In this document: in pieces, positions 46,498 through 56,924 of the stretch
Position numbering within the stretch: position 1 is the first letter of the stretch
Layout of the letters: the number at the start of each line of letters is the position of its first letter
DNA from: Apodemus sylvaticus
Lineage: Eukaryota; Chordata; Mammalia; Rodentia; Muridae
Direction: 5' to 3'
DNA length: 64,000 bases
Assembly: GCF_947179515.1 (NCBI RefSeq)
Contig: NC_067477.1
Location: forward strand, 117,811,562-117,875,561
Program-made: the position numbers and the translations under genes
The notes under the pieces: model-generated
Told to the model about the DNA's origin: nothing
The model's input: only the letters and a program-made list of their open reading frames with translations
The model's database searches: none

Positions 46498-46695
46498 TTG
46501 CGTGCTTTAAACACTTCACTTGAGCACTTATTTTCTGGTGATGCTGATGGGTGCTAATTGTGTTTTTAGTTCAAAAGGTATACCCTGTGGTTTCTCCTTT
46601 TCTAAGTTTTTTTATTTATTAAACTAATAAAGTTTATTTTAAAATATACAACTCAGTATTGAGATTTTTTAAGACATAAAATTAATTTATAATAG

Positions 46696-47151
46696 TTAAA
46701 TGCCTCTTAAATATATATTATATCTTCTGAAATTAAAGCAATATGCACTCAACCAATTTTTAAAACCTATTTGGAACATTAAACATGTCAGGAGTAGGAA
46801 AAAGACTCTTATGAAGTCCTCTATTAAAGGAAACTGTGACAAGTTCCTGATTAGACAGAAACCTTTCCATCTCCAAGGGAGAATCCGCAGCGTAACAGTG
46901 GCTTCATAGAATGAGCTGGGTAGCCTTCCTTCTATTTCTATTTTGTGGAATAGTTTGAAGAGTATTGGTGTTAGGTCTTCTTTGAAGGTATGATAGAATT
47001 CTTCACTAAACCCATCTAATCCTGGGCTTTTGTTGGTTGGGATGATTTTAACGACTGCTTCTATTTCTTTAGGGGTTATGGGACTGTTTAGATGGTTTAT
47101 CTGATCCTGATTTAACTTTGGTATTTGGTATCTGTTTAGAAAATTGTCCAT
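46696..47151 (-). pseudogene. L1 ORF2 RT-upstream fragment
   Basis: A 151-codon frame: 'MDNFLNRYQIPKLNQDQINHLNSPITPKEIEAV' and 'SPGLDGFSEEFYHTFKEDLTPILFKLFHKIEIEG' are L1 ORF2 before the RT core. From about 46890 leftward the frame leaves L1 and its last ~65 residues are unrelated. Confidence 0.8.
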
Positions 47152-47712
47152 TTCATCCAGATTTTTCAGTTGTGGTGAGTATAGGTTTTTGTAGTAGGAT
47201 CTGATTTTTTTGAATTTCCTTAGTTTCTGTTGTTATATCTCCCTTTTCATTTCTGATTTTGTTAATTTGGATACAATGATTCCTCTGTGCCCTCTGATTA
47301 GTCTGGCTAAGGGTTCATTTACCTTGTTGATTTTCTCAAAGAACCAGCTCCTGATTTTGTTGATTCTTTGTATAGCTCTTCTTGTTTCCACTTAGTTGAT
47401 TTCAGCCCTGAGTTTGATTACTTCCTGCCATCTACTCCTCTTGGGTGTGTTAGCTTCTTTCTGTTCTAGAGCTTTCAGGTATGCTGTTAAGCTGCTAGTG
47501 TATGCTCTTTCCAGTTTGTTTTTTTGTTGTTGTTGTTGTTGTTTTGGTTTTTTTTTCGTTTTTGTTTGTTTTTTGAGGCACTTAAAACTATGAGTTTTCC
47601 TCTTAGCACTGCTTTCATTGTTTTTATGTTTGTGTGGCTGTCTTCTTTTGGGTTTATTGAAAGAAGATTACTTTCTTGATTTTTCTAGGGTGTAGTTTCC
47701 CTCCTTGTATTG

Positions 47713-47904
47713 TCATTTTCTGTACATTATCCTTTGTAGGGCTGGATTTGTGGAAAGATACTGTGTAAATTTGTTTTTGTCATGGAATACCTTGGTTTCT
47801 CCATCTATGGTAATTGAGAGTTTTGCTGGGTATAGTAGCCTGGGCTTACATTTGTGTTCTCTTAGGATTTGTTTAACCTCTGCCCAGAATCTTCTAGCTT
47901 TCAT
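47713..47904 (-). pseudogene. L1 ORF1 C-terminal fragment
   Basis: 63 codons: 'KARRFWAEVKQILREHKCKPRLLYPAKLSITIDGETK', the ORF1p C-terminal domain, ending 'PALQRIMYRK'. It has Arg at the place where the delta copy has a stop. The upstream ORF1 is in other frames. Confidence 0.8.
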
Positions 47905-48496
47905 AGTCTCTGGTAAGAAGTCTGGTGTAATTCTGATAGGTCTGCTTTACATGTTACTTCCTTTTTCCCTTACTGCTTTTAATATTCTTTCTCTGTTTAG
48001 TGCCTTTGGTGTTTTGACTATTATGTGACAGGCGGAATTTCTTTTCTGGTCCAATCTGTTTGGAATTCTGTAGGCTTCTTGTTTGTTCATGGGAATATCT
48101 TTCTTTAGGTTAGCTAAGTTCTCCTCTATAATTTTGTTGAAGATATTTACTGGCCCTTTAATTTGAGAGTCTGGTTTTGTTCAATTCCTTCACCTGTTTG
48201 TTTGTGTTTTCCTGTAATTCTTTAAGAGATTTTTGTGTTTCCTCTTTAAGGTCTTTACCTGTTCTCCTGTGTTTCTTTAAGGGAGTTATTTATGTCCTTA
48301 AAGTCCTCTATCATCATCATGAGGTGTGATTTTAAATCAGAGGCTTGCTTTTCTGGTGTGTTGGGGGTATACAGGGCTCAGTGTGGTGGGATTCTGGGTT
48401 CTGATGATGCCACATAGCCTTGGTTTCTGTTGCTTAAGTTCTTGCCTTTGCCTCTTGCCACCTGGTTATTTCTGGTGTTAGCTGGTGTACTGTCTG

Positions 48497-48884
48497 GTTC
48501 TGTGTGTCAACTTGACACAGGCTGGAGTTATCACTGAGTAAAGAGCTTCACTTGAGGAAATGCCTTCATGATATCCAGCTGTAAGACATTTTCTCAATTA
48601 GTGATGAAGGGCGTAAGACACATTGTGGTTCATGCCACCACTGGGCTGGTAGTCTTGGGTTCTATAAGAAAGTAAGGGGAGCCAGGGGAAGCAAGCCCGT
48701 AAGAAACATCCCTCCATGGCTTCTGCATCATCTCCTGTATCCTGACCTGCTTGAGTTCCAATCCTGACCTCCTTTGGTGATAAACAGCAATTTGGAAGTG
48801 TAAGCTGAATAAACCTTTTCCTCCCCAACTTGCTTCTTGGTCAAGATGTTTTTGCAGGAATAGAAACCCTGACAAAGACGGTTG
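48497..48884 (+). mobile_element. Dispersed rodent repeat inserted in an L1 5'UTR
   Basis: About 390 bp from 'TGTGTCAACTTGACACAGG' to 'AACCCTGACAAAGACG'. It contains 'TTCTCAATTAGTGATGAAGG', 'GGGCTGGTAGTCTTGGGTTC' and 'AATAAACCTTTTCCTCCCC'. It is related to 6255-6645. The family name is uncertain. Confidence 0.65.
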
Positions 48885-49268
48885 GTCTTGTTTTCTCTGA
48901 CTGTGGTTTGTCCCTTCTGCAAGCCTGTGTGTTAGTACTTCTGGGAGACCAGTTCTCTCCAGGAGGATTTTGGGTATGGCCAGCTGTGGCCCTATGGTCA
49001 ACTCTAGGATGAGACAGAAACCTGAAGGATCCTGTCCCCAGCTGTTCCTTTGCTCCTGTGTCCTAATGGCTGAGGGCAGCCCTGTTGGGCTGGGGATTTG
49101 AGCAGAAGTGGTGGTCTTACCTGTGCTCATAGGTGAGTCGGTACTCCTGGGAGACCAGCGCTCTCCTGGTGGTATTTGGGTATGGAGCGCTATGGCACAG
49201 GATCAGCTCTGGGCACTTGGCACAGGATCAGTTTTGGGTGCAGATGGAAACCAGAAACATTCTTTCTC
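48885..49268 (-). promoter_or_regulatory. L1 5'UTR monomers, 206 bp type
   Basis: Two copies of the CTGGGAGACC...TCTCC...GGTATTTGGGTATGG-like block, 206 bp apart, with a local 'TTGGCACAGGATCAG' duplication (around 49196 and 49219). This is the same monomer class as at 785-1258, so both antisense L1s used this promoter type. Confidence 0.65.
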
Positions 49269-49772
49269 CTTTTCTTTGAAACGTCTTCTTAGTCTCAGTC
49301 CATGGCGTCACAGAGAGACTAGATCATTCTTTGAGATGCTTCATAGTTCTCTGTTCTTCCCCTTCCATGGCATGTCCCAGGCATCCAGTTCTTCCAACTA
49401 GGCCATGCCTCCTGATGGTTCTTTCATCACCCAGTAACACCAACATTGGGTTCAAAGCCTTCATAACACAGGCCTTGGAGAGCCATTTAAGATCTCTCAG
49501 ATCTATTATGTGACCCCTTTCAGTCTCCCCAGGCTCATCCTGTTTAGAATATGGAACCTACATTGAGATGCTCTCCAGCATCCAGCCTTGTCAATGGGGC
49601 ATCTGTGGTGGAAGATTCTGTGGTAGAAGATGAGAGCATGAGGATGGCTGTTGCATTCAGATGCTTATTTTTCTGACTCTGCCGGCAGGGCTTGGGGCAG
49701 GCTGTGTTTCTCAATGTATCTCTTTTCATGGTAGCCATCTTTATCAGCTCCTCTCTGGATTCTGGTAACTGC
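49269..49772. other. No recognised gene
   Basis: About 500 bp with no recognised repeat or exon. Confidence 0.35.
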
Positions 49773-49906
49773 TCTCCTCTTCTCCTCTCTCCTTCCCCTC
49801 CCCCCTTCCCCTCCCCTCCTTCCTCCTCTCTCCTTCCCTCTCCTCCCTCCTCCCCTCTGCCCCCTCCCCTCTCTCTCCTCTCCTTTTCTCTCCTCTCTTC
49901 CTTCAG
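49773..49906. repeat. Polypyrimidine tract, about 134 bp
   Basis: Almost pure C/T (CTCC, CCTT, CCCCTCCC units). Its complement gives a frame rich in Glu, Arg and Gly (49544-49909, 121 codons), which is an artefact. Confidence 0.92.
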
Positions 49907-50159
49907 CACATTGTTGCTTACTCAGGGCAGGGCATGTTTTTCTTACAATGTTGTTAGACTTCCCTATGAGGCATATGCGGACACTTTGTGAATCAGCCTC
50001 ATCCCAGCATGCTGTTAGTTTCCCACTGGGATCCCAACAGATAGCACATTGAGATTTTGATTGAAATTGTATAGAATAGATTGTTTGCAGGAGAAATGAA
50101 TACAGTATTGAATATATCCCCCTTATGGTTTATTCATGTCTAAAAAAAAGTCTTTGAGA

Positions 50160-50292
50160 TGATGCAAGGTGGTGCACACCTGCAGTCCCAGCTGAGTCAA
50201 GAGGACTGCTGCAGTTTTGAGGCTAACCTGGGCTACATAGCCAGATCTAGGCCAGCCAGGATGGCATCTCAAAAGCAAAACAAAACCAGACA
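50160..50292 (+). mobile_element. B1-like SINE, old
   Basis: Sense and diverged: 'GGTGGTGCACACCTGCAGTCCCAG', 'TTTTGAGGCTAACCTGGGCTACATAG' (with changes), then an A-rich tail with CAAAACAAAACC. Confidence 0.6.
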
Positions 50293-50937
50293 GAAAGCAC
50301 AGAGAAGTTCAGTGAGTTTTAATAGTAATAATTATTTCTTTTATATTTTTGTCAAATTTAGTTACACATTTTGTTTCTTTAATGTATAAAAGCTTCTATG
50401 TCTTAGCAGGCAATGCTAGGTTGTGGAAAGTGCTTGTTTCGGGGAGCTGTGCTGATTTGGCCTTTGATTACTTTGCAAAGCACGAGTCATTTCCCGTTCA
50501 TGTTCTCCAGATTGCCCAGTATGCAATCTTATCTGTGGATGGGGGCAGCTTCCCTTCCCCTCTGGTAGTTTTTATAACTTTTATTTCATTATCCTGTGTG
50601 TGTATATTTCTTTCGTTGCACAGGCTGTGCTGAATTATGCTGGTGAACAGAATGATCTTGCTTCCTCTGATAGTGATAGGTGTCTGCAGTAGATTAAAAA
50701 CTTTAGCTTCTTATATCCAATTTGCTAAAAGTTTTAAGAATAATAAATAGCGGCTGGAATTTTATCAAATGCCTTTTCAGCAGTTTTAGGGCATAATCAT
50801 ATGTTTTAATTTTAATTCTTATCGAGGGTTTACAAGCACATTTGTTAAAAAGAAAAATGGTCTCTATAGCTTTTAATAAAAAATGGTTTACCCTAACCCT
50901 TCTCTCATGCTCCTTTCCTGACTCAACCATTTTCCGT

Positions 50938-51090
50938 TATCTTCCTTCCCTTCCCTTCCTTTCCCTTCCCTTCCCTTCCTTTTCGTCTTCCTTCCTCCCT
51001 TCCTCCCTTCCTCCCTCCCTCCCTTCTCTCTCTGTCTCCCTGTGTCTCTCGGTCTCTGTCTCTTCCCCCCTCCTCTTTCTTTCTTTCTTG
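50938..51090. repeat. Polypyrimidine tract, CCTT/CTCC units
   Basis: About 150 bp of CCTTCCCTTC, TCCCTTCC and CTCTGTCTC units with few purines, ending in (TTTC)n. Confidence 0.9.
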
Positions 51091-51262
51091 ATACATTTTA
51101 TGCGTCTGCAGTTTTGCCTGCATTTATGGCTGTGCACCACATGTGTGCCTGGAACTGGGGTTGAGGATGGTTGTGGGCCATTATGTGGGTGCTGGTAAAT
51201 GTACTTTGGTTTTCTGTTAGAGAAATAGATGATAACTTCTGAGCCATCTATGCAGGCCCCAT
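51091..51262 (-). mobile_element. B3 SINE, internally deleted
   Basis: Antisense B3: 'TACATTTTATGCGTCTGC', 'GTGCACCACATGTGTGCCTGG', 'GGTTGTGGGCCATTATGTGGG' and a terminal 'CTGAGCCATCTATGCAGGCCCC' (with changes). Confidence 0.7.
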
Positions 51263-52165
51263 TTTCTATTTTTCTTTTGATTATTTGACTTCAAAAATTT
51301 TATATATATTCTGTTGCTTTTTGTTTTGAAAGTTTTTTTCTACCTATTAGAGACTAATACATTTTATTTTGATTTTTCTAGCCTCTTCTTCCATTGTCTC
51401 ATGACATATAAGGAAAACTTTTTCTAATGAAGTTTAGAATTAATTGGCATTTATATTATCTATCTGCATATAACAGTAATCACATGGCTTTACTTATCTT
51501 TCCATTATCAGAACCCCATGTCGCTATTGACTCAAACTTTAGGTTCAGGTTTTTATTAAAGCCTTTTTTTATATTTTAGAATCAATTCTTATTTAGGACT
51601 AATGATAAGCTTTTTTGATTTGTTTCCCTGATCTTTACTGTTTGTGAAACATTATTTAAAGTTTTTATTAAATATTAAGTATATACTCGATAATATTTAT
51701 AAAATATGTATAAGATACAAAATAAAAATCCAATGAATGCATAAGCACCTCAAATCTAGTGCCAGCCAAAGAACATTGCATTACTTTGAGTCTCTGGTTA
51801 TTTTCTAAAGCGCTTTCTTTCACTAGTACTTTTTGCTTTTCTCTGCTTAGTTCAGCTGCCTTATTTAAGCCAGTATGAAGTTACTGCTACTTTTGATTTT
51901 ACTTTTTAAAATGGATTCATCGCATTGGTGCATACAGGGTAGAGTAACTTGGCCTCTGTAGTTGGTATTCAATGGCCAAAGCAGGGTAATTAGCATCTCA
52001 CGGTGTGGGGAGTGCTCAGAGTGCTCTCCTAGTTGTCTTCAAATATATAATAAATCGTAGTGGAATGTAATGAACTTACAACTAATTGCTTTTATGCTTT
52101 TCTCTAACGCAAGCATTTACCCAAACTTTATGTATTACTCTCCTTTTTCCTTTCTTGCTTTATCA
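51263..52165. other. No recognised gene; AT-rich
   Basis: AT-rich, no repeat or exon recognised. Confidence 0.35.
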
Positions 52166-52167
52166 TA

Positions 52168-52315
52168 TAAAGTTTATGAGACAGGGTCCTACCATGTAAC
52201 CATGGCTGGCTGGGAGCTAGGTGATGTAGACCAGGCTAGCCTCAAATTCTTAGAGATCCTCTGTCCTTTGATTTTTCAGAGCTGGGATTAAAGGTATGCT
52301 CTACACACTGGTAAC
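52168..52315 (-). mobile_element. B1 SINE, old
   Basis: Antisense, diverged: 'TGAGACAGGGTCCTACCATGT', 'GTAGACCAGGCTAGCCTCAAAT' and 'AGAGCTGGGATTAAAGGTATG' (split). Confidence 0.75.
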
Positions 52316-52671
52316 AATCATATAGATTTTTAATTGTTGCTTTTAAATCTATAATTAAGTTACGTAGGTTCTACTTTAAGATTTGGATAAGTGAAATTAT
52401 CCTTTAATATATGTTTATATCTTTAAACTTTATTCAGTTTTAAAACTTTTTCAAAATGAATTTCATAATACATAGTCCTTAACGATGAACTCTGATTGTT
52501 TAATATTATGGGTCACAGCTTATTGGCATTTTTATGTGTAGTTTTATCTCATTCGATAAGATTGCTGCTTATACAACATTCAATGGATCAGTATCTCCAG
52601 AAATAGGCTAAATTAGTGATTAAGAAAGAGTACAGAACTTAGAGCTAGTCAGGTCTTGGTGTCTACCATTT

Positions 52672-52871
52672 ATTTATTCTAGGGATTTGTTTTTGTGTGT
52701 TTCAGTGTTTTCTGTGCATATATGAACACACACTGCCAGAAGAGGGGGGCCATATCCCCTGGAGCAGTAGTTAGGAACAGTGGTAAACAATTCCTGGGTG
52801 CTGGGAACCAAACCTAGGTCTTCGGTAAGAGTAGCAAATACTTGTAACTGCTGTGCCATCTCCATTCCCCC
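52672..52871 (-). mobile_element. B3 SINE, old
   Basis: Antisense B3: 'TGCCAGAAGAGGGGGGCC', 'CCTGGAGCAGTAGTTAGG', 'CCTGGGTGCTGGGAACC', 'CTGCTGTGCCATCTCC'. Confidence 0.7.
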
Positions 52872-53119
52872 ACCATTTACTAAGTGCAGTGAGGACAGAG
52901 CTTTTACCCACTGTGTCTTCCATTTTTCTCATCCATAATAATATCCAACTCACTGGAGTATGCAGAGGGATTTAAGAACATACAGTGTTTAGAACGATTC
53001 CCACCCTTCTCCATGGTTTCATATTCCTTGTCCCCATTTACTAATTGTTAACCACAGTCTGAAAATATTACATGCAGAATTCCCTAAAAGAATCACAGAG
53101 CATCTCATAGCATATTCAT

Positions 53120-53240
53120 AGTGTAGTGTTGCACACCTGTGACTTCAGCACTCAGCCAGAAGATCAGGCATGTAATGTCATGGCTGCAAAGCAAATTTGA
53201 GGCTAACCTGGGTTATATGAAACCTTTCCCCAGCAACATC
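53120..53240 (+). mobile_element. B1-like relic
   Basis: Sense and very diverged: 'GTGTTGCACACCTGTGAC', 'TCAGCACTCAGCCAGAAG', 'AATTTGAGGCTAACCTGGG'. Confidence 0.5.
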
Positions 53241-53457
53241 AAATAAACATCTTATGGTTTTAAAGTTTGACTAGTAAGAACAAAATATAATACACTTTTG
53301 CATGACTAACTTTCTGCTTACTCTTTGTTAATTATAGTGATTTATTATAGATATATAATTTCAGAGTTATTTTATTTAACATCTGACATGGGAAAATTAA
53401 TTTTCAGCTATTAATTCATGTTTACATGATAAGAAGATTAAACTTTTTTTGAGAGGG

Positions 53458-53772
53458 GATGTCAGGGTTTTTATTGCTGTGAAGAAACACCAACTCTTAT
53501 ATAGGAAACATTTCTTTGGAGCTGGCCTATAGTTCAGAAGTTTAGTCCATCAGCATTAGGGCAGGAGGCATATCTGCCTCTGTGCTGAGAGTTCTCCATA
53601 CGGCTGGCAGGCATCAGGAAGAAATGGTGAGCCACTAGGACTGAAACTGCAAAACCAAAACACCCCTCAAAGCACATCCCTCTCTCCGCAACACTTTCCC
53701 CAACAAGGCCATGCCTCCAATAGTGCCACTTTCTGTGAGCCTATGGGGGCCATTTTCATTCCAATCACTACT
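53458..53772 (-). mobile_element. Dispersed rodent repeat, related to the 48.5 kb class
   Basis: Contains 'GGGTTTTTATTGCTGTGAAG', 'CAACAAGGCCATGCCTCC', 'ATAGTGCCACTTTCTGTG' and 'GGGGGCCATTTTCATTCC', a common antisense layout in rodent genomes. Family not named with confidence. Confidence 0.5.
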
Positions 53773-53777
53773 CAGGT

Positions 53778-53905
53778 GCCTGAGGTCCCACATGATGTAG
53801 CTCTGGTCAGCCTGAAACTGTGTACACTAGGCTACACTTAAACTGACAGAGATCCACCTGCCTCTACCTCTCAAGCATTGGGATTAAAGTCATGTACCAC
53901 AATAT
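53778..53905 (-). mobile_element. B1 SINE, old
   Basis: Antisense and diverged: 'GATGTAGCTCTGGTCAGCC', 'GACAGAGATCCACCTGCCTC', 'CAAGCATTGGGATTAAAG'. Confidence 0.65.
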
Positions 53906-53923
53906 CTGGCTTTTTAAAAGGAG

Positions 53924-54087
53924 TTTTCTTCATTTGTATGTGTGTAGATGCTTTGTTTGCATGTATGTCTATGCACCACTTGCATACAATGCCCATAGAG
54001 GCTGGAAGAGAACAGCTAATCTCCTTGTTCTGGTGTTATAGATGGGACAGGCAGTGTTATTAACGACTGAGCCACCTTTACAGCCCT
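53924..54087 (-). mobile_element. B3 SINE
   Basis: Antisense B3: 'GTTTGCATGTATGTCTATGC', 'CCATAGAGGCTGGAAGAG', 'AACGACTGAGCCACC'. Confidence 0.65.
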
Positions 54088-54092
54088 TCGAC

Positions 54093-54258
54093 AGTTATTT
54101 ATTTATTGTATTTTGTGTGTTTGTTGGCGGCAGGAATGGTAAGCAGAATATGACGCGTGTATGGGGGCAGAAGACATTTAGTAGAAGATAATTCTCCTCT
54201 ATCATGTGGGTCCCAGTACTGAACTTCAGTCACTTAAGCCACCATCTCAGTGGCCCAA
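54093..54258 (-). mobile_element. B3-like SINE, diverged
   Basis: Antisense: 'TTATTTATTGTATTTTGTG', 'GGGGGCAGAAGACATTTAG', 'CATGTGGGTCCCAGTACTG', 'CCACCATCTCAGTGGCCC'. It follows the previous B3 directly. Confidence 0.45.
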
Positions 54259-54986
54259 GAAGATTAACTTTTATTATAGGCATTGTCACAGTTAGGGATG
54301 TCTGAATCTGTGATGCAGTTTATGAGTTAACATGTCAAGCATTGATATGTATATAGGAAAAATAATAGTTTAGCAGGATTTGGTAGTACCTGCAGGTTTT
54401 GACATCAATTGAAGGTATTAGAACGTATGTACCATAGATAAAGAGTATTACTGTATGCTATAAATATTATATAAATATAGATATTATCATTTATACCAGA
54501 AAACCATTTAACAGCTAATGAATACTTTTTACTTTCTCAGCGCTCATCTCAATGTCCCATGGTCCACATGCATGTACTGAATCATAGAAGTGAATATCTT
54601 CAACTATGTTATATTGAGTTGTCTTCTATGCCAGCTTTTTAAACTGTAGTTTCCAACCTTGTACAACTGAATCTGGGGTCAGAAATAATTTGGCATCCAT
54701 AAAAGATTCTGAACATGCACTGGTTAAAAATTAATTTCCAATCAAGTGTGTGATGACTCAGACGGGTTTGTGGAAGGGCTCATGTGTATGGTATCACATG
54801 GCTTCACTCCAGCTTTGGTATGTGACAGAATGGACATGAAGTGGAAACTTGTTTCTTTGAAAAGTTGCTTATGTCAAATGATGTTTTGCTAAAGCAAACA
54901 TGTGAAAGAATGTTTTCCTGAAGCAGACACAGGGGAAAGGATGTTTTGCTGTAACAGACATGTGAAAGGAGGCGTGATGAAACCCC

Positions 54987-56175
54987 AAGCTCCTGCTCTT
55001 CCCTGTTCCAGAGATAGCCTCAACTTCTGTGCAGTGTCAGTCTCATCCCATAGACACTACTGTAAAGGTTGGAGTGAACAGATTTGTCTGTATTGGGCAC
55101 CTGAGTGCTCTGCATCTATCAAAGTGGAAATTGTCGACATCAATGACCCCTTTATTGACCTCAACTACATGGTCTACATGTTCCAATATGATGCTACCCA
55201 TGGCAAGTTCAACAGTACAGTGAAGGCTGAGAATGGGAAGCTTGTCATCAACAGGAAGGCCATTACCATCCTCCATGAACAAGATCCTAACATCAAATGT
55301 GGTGATGCTGGTGCTAAATATATTGTGAAATCTACTGGTGTCTTCACCATCATGAAGAATGCCAGGGGCCACTTGAACGGTGGGACCAAAATGGTCATCA
55401 TCTCCACCTCTTCTGCCAATGTTTTTGATGGTGTGAACCATCAGAAATATGACAACTCTCTCAAGACTGTTAGTAATGCATCCTGAACCAAAAACTGCTT
55501 ACCCTGACCCCACAGTCCATATCATAACTGCCACTCAGAAGACTGTGAATGGCCCCACTGGAAAGCTGTGGTATGATGACTGTGAGGCTGTCCAGAACAT
55601 CATCCCTTCATCCACTGGTGCTGCCAAGGCTGTGGGCGAGGTCATTCCAGAGCTGAGTGGGAAATTCACGGCCATAGCCTTCTGTGTTCCTACCCATAAT
55701 GTATCTATTGTGGATCTGACATGCTGCCTGAAGAAACCTACCAAGTATGATGACATCAAGAAGGTGGTGAAGCAGGCATCAGAGGGTTCACTAAAGGACA
55801 TCCTGGGCTACACTGAGGACCAGGTTGTCTCCTGTGACTTTAACAGTAACTCCCACTCCTCTACTTTTTATGCTGGGGCTTGTACTGCTCTCAATGATAG
55901 CTGTGTAAAGCTTATCTCCTGGTATGACAATGGATTTGGCTACAGAAACATGGTGGTGGACCTCATGGCTACATGACCTTCCAGGAGTAAGAAACCCTGG
56001 ATCACCCACCCCAGCAAGGACACTGAGAGCAAAAGAATGGCCCTGAGTTGCTGAGGAGTTCCTGTTCTAACTCATACCTCAACCCTGAGCATGTCCCTCA
56101 CAGTTTACATCCCAGACCACAAGCACAATAATGGGAAGGGGTCTAGGGAATCCTATCTCTTGAATGCCATCAATA
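54987..56175 (+). pseudogene. Gapdh-ps: Processed Gapdh pseudogene
   Basis: An intronless copy of Gapdh mRNA from the 5'UTR ('CCCTGTTCCAGAGA') to near the 3' end ('TTGAATGCCATCAATA'). Gapdh makes 1,3-bisphosphoglycerate in glycolysis. Here the start codon is ACT (55059-55061). About 15 codons of the NAD-binding N-terminus are altered or lost near 55100. The codon of the catalytic Cys is TGA (55484-55486, after NAS). About 48 nt is missing just after, around 55500. A late frameshift puts a stop at 55974-55976. The second half still reads 'STGAAKAVGEVIPELSGK' and 'ISWYDNGFGYRN'. No A-tail or TSD is clear. It cannot make GAPDH. Confidence 0.97.
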
Positions 56176-56412
56176 TGTCCCCTCAAATGGTGGGAACTAG
56201 AGCATTGGTTCGCTTTGCTCTGCTTTGCTATTCTTCCCTGACAGCATGTATGTACTGGTTCATCTTACATTGCTTTTTTGAGCTTCGCTTGTAGTGACAG
56301 CATAGAGAGAAACTTGCCAAAGAATTTCTCATGAGCCATTTCCTGTGGCTTCTTGCTGCTTCCATGGACTTGGGCTAGTTGGCCAACCTTATGGTTTCTT
56401 TTGGATTGAATT

Positions 56413-56544
56413 GTAGTTGCTGATTCATGTGTGATGTTTGCCAATTGGACTAGACTGAAGCTGCTGATTCCTCTGTGGTGTCAGCTGAGTGGACTAGTCT
56501 GTAGCTGCTGATTCATGTTTGGGGTTTGTTAGTGGACTGGATTG
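56413..56544. repeat. Minisatellite: three 44 bp units
   Basis: Units start at 56413, 56457 and 56501, each beginning G(T/A)AG(T/C)TGCTGATTC and ending GGACTAG(A/T)CT or similar. It is internal to the LTR-like repeat. Confidence 0.85.
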
Positions 56545-56792
56545 AGAGCAACAAAGATTGGAATCACCCCGAAAAACTATTTCTAAACAGGTACATTTCC
56601 TTTATATGCTAATAACCTTTCTTTTCCACTACCTCTGGTGGGTAGTGGGCTAAAAGGGAGGTTGGATGTTTATTAAAGTAGGCTGTGAAAAATATATGAC
56701 TACACAGACATGTGCACTTTGTACTGTGCATGACAATATACAACATAGTGTCAACAAATGCTGCCAGTACCTTAATACAGATGCCAGACTGT

Positions 56793-56922
56793 CTTGTTTT
56801 TATTTGTTGTTTTAAGAAAGGGTCTTACTATGTAGCTATAGCTGGCCTAGAAATCACAAAGATCTGCCTTTCTCTTCCTCTCAAGTACCAGGCCTAAAGG
56901 TGTACTTCACCATGCCTTCACT
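56793..56922 (-). mobile_element. B1 SINE, old
   Basis: Antisense, diverged: 'AGAAAGGGTCTTACTATGTAG', 'ATAGCTGGCCTAGAAATCAC', 'GCCTAAAGGTGTACTTCACC' (with changes). Confidence 0.65.
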
Positions 56923-56924
56923 GA

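Larger units (their letters stand above)
46890..49268 (-). mobile_element. Rearranged L1: 3'-truncated, internal deletions, tandem-monomer 5'UTR
   Basis: Antisense L1. 46890-47620 is ORF2 from the RT start back to the endonuclease-RT linker. At about 47620 about 0.9 kb, including most of the endonuclease, is missing. 47620-48465 holds the spacer and ORF1, with a gap at about 48170. 48466-49268 is 5'UTR, split by a dispersed repeat at 48497-48884. A CTGGGAGACC motif at 48941 and 49147 gives a 206 bp monomer. The 3' half of ORF2 and the tail are absent, which is unusual for an L1. Confidence 0.85.
54830..56700 (-). mobile_element. LTR-like rodent repeat, copy 3, split by the Gapdh pseudogene
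   Basis: Antisense to copies 1 and 2. The left part (54830-54986) holds the 'GATGTTTTGCT(A/G)' motif in three or four imperfect ~31 bp units. The right part (56180-56700) has 'CATGTATGTACTGGTTC', three 44 bp units at 56413-56544 and 'CCTCTGGTGGGTAGTGGGC'. The interruption is the Gapdh retrocopy at 54987-56175. Confidence 0.55.

Noticed and set aside
49544..49909. 121-codon Glu/Arg/Gly-rich frame
   Set aside because: Mirror of the polypyrimidine tract, no homology.
54902..55976. A functional GAPDH-like gene
   Set aside because: No introns, start codon lost, stop at the catalytic Cys, deletion and frameshift: a processed pseudogene.
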